Source: Zygnema cylindricum (lineage: Eukaryota > Streptophyta > Zygnematophyceae > Zygnematales > Zygnemataceae). From it: a stretch of DNA of 64,000 nt. The translations under genes and the position numbers were made by a program. Each line of letters starts with the position of its first letter. Within the stretch, counting starts at the first letter, position 1. The notes below the pieces were generated by a model. It made no database searches and was not told where the DNA came from. It worked only from the letters and a program-made list of their open reading frames with translations. Location of the stretch: contig JBBHKE010001841.1 of NCBI GenBank assembly GCA_037447655.1, positions 124,001-188,000 on the forward strand, read 5' to 3'. Of the stretch, positions 63,078 through 64,000 are shown piece by piece.

Positions 63078-63259
63078 CCTTTGCTCGATGGTTGGATCTC
63101 CTTAGACTTGTCCAACCAGCATATTATATGGACAACAGTGTGATTCATTCCCGTATATTTGGGTTCCATTTGCGCCATGAAAACCGCAAATTGCTCCTCT
63201 ATCATGGCCACCATTTCCATATGCATTTTTAAACGCCCTCTCTCCCTTCTGGATTTCAT
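63078..63259 (-). pseudogene. Gag-like N-terminal fragment (N) next to LTR M
   Basis: Minus-strand frame from ATG 63257-63259: RRERGRLKMHMEMVAMIEEQ, FAVFMAQMEPKYTG, then hydrophobic residues until it runs into LTR M. The Met-rich, helical start is like a Gag N-terminus of another element. Homology uncertain. Confidence 0.35.
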
Positions 63260-64000
63260 AGGTGGAGTCGTTATTTTCTCAATTTCTTTGAAATGTTAAA
63301 CAAGTTTTGCACATCGAGCAAAAATGGCAACACTTCGAATTTTGAATTTTGAAATCAAATTTTGGGGTTTATAATGCGCCATCTATCGACGTTATGTCCA
63401 ACTTACTTGCAATGTATACAGGATGCAATTTTTTCAGGACACATTTGTGTATCATAACCCGATTTCTCGCATAGAAATCATATTACGTTCTCGGGATTAA
63501 GTGGTGGAGTTGCCATGGTTCAAACCATATGTGGTCGATTGTTAGGCCATAGGTTGTGCGGGATTTTAATGCTTGCACCACTTGTTAATTCTAGACCACG
63601 ATAGGATGATCTTAGGCATCCCACCAACAAGTTAACATTTTATATTCTACTACGCAGTGAGAGACTTAGTAAAAGGAGAAATTCAAGCCATACGTTTGGG
63701 TCAAAAGGTTGTGGTTACACCTCCAAATTTTTGGATAGCTTTTACATTGGAAATTAAATTGGGCAACGTCTCTCTGAGTATTCTAATCGAGCATGCATGG
63801 AGGGAGGGGTCTCTCCCAATTTTTGTTTGAATTTCATCAACTTGAGAACTGTTAAAAAATTTAGCTAATTTATATTCACTTTTTATGTTAAAGCTGTAAA
63901 AACCTCTCAGAGTAAGGCTGTATGGTTGCCGCCTTGGTTGCTAAGATGACAGAGTAAAGAGAAGGAAAAATATATAAATCACCCTTTTCAAAAAGGGTAG
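63260..64000. other. Right flank, no feature recognised
   Basis: Moderately AT-rich; no frame, LTR end or PBS that I can support. Confidence 0.4.

Overview
The window reads as nuclear DNA of a land plant or close streptophyte relative. It holds one spliced gene of the plant HR-like lesion-inducing (DoxX-like) family, spliceosomal introns, Ty1/copia LTR retrotransposons and degenerate TTTAGGG runs. The primer-binding sites of several elements are complementary to the anticodon arm of eukaryotic initiator tRNA-Met. The host protein looks diverged from flowering-plant relatives, so a seedless plant is my guess; the species cannot be fixed from sequence alone.

Layout. 1-6.7 kb is the host part: a 49-residue membrane-protein ORF (1168-1317), then a five-coding-exon HRLI gene (3160-6676) with MITE-like and minisatellite sequence in its introns and just after its stop. 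6.7-12 kb is repeat-rich: minisatellites, a GC-rich non-LTR-type reverse transcriptase fragment set exactly between two ~370-bp direct repeats (8000-9525), a degenerate ~64-bp tandem array (9.9-11.2 kb) and a minus-strand copia RNase H relic. 12-27 kb holds copia element A (minus, truncated), an unrelated LTR end B, and copia element C (plus) carrying a solo LTR (O).

27.1-59.8 kb is one old minus-strand copia element, G, pulled apart by later insertions. Target-site duplications give the order: G contains D (27645-45443); D contains E (31424-43228, TSD GAAAT); E's 5' LTR contains F (31916-37516, TSD TCACC). G also contains a solo LTR J (46872-47840, TSD GAAAG), element H (49312-54016, TSD AAGAC), which itself contains a 512-bp TRIM K (TSD AGTTC), and element I (54191-57592). 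59.8-64 kb holds further LTR pieces, a copia protease fragment, AT-rich and CT-rich low-complexity DNA, and gag fragments next to an LTR with a conventional PBS.

What ties it together: (1) nine different LTR sources of one copia clade (A, C, D, E, G, H, O, P, Q) each carry, about 100-300 bp in from the LTR 5' end, a tRNA-like sequence in antisense orientation with recognisable pol III A and B boxes, followed by a shared SINE-like body; (2) the TRIM carries a full 73-nt tRNA cloverleaf in its LTR; (3) the copia elements use an internal (half-tRNA) initiator-Met PBS, and Gag translation starts inside the LTR and reads through the PBS; (4) two non-autonomous forms are visible: H with an intact Gag plus a shrunken but open pol relic, and I with only Gag and a basic tail. 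Almost all autonomous pol genes here are broken by stops and frameshifts.
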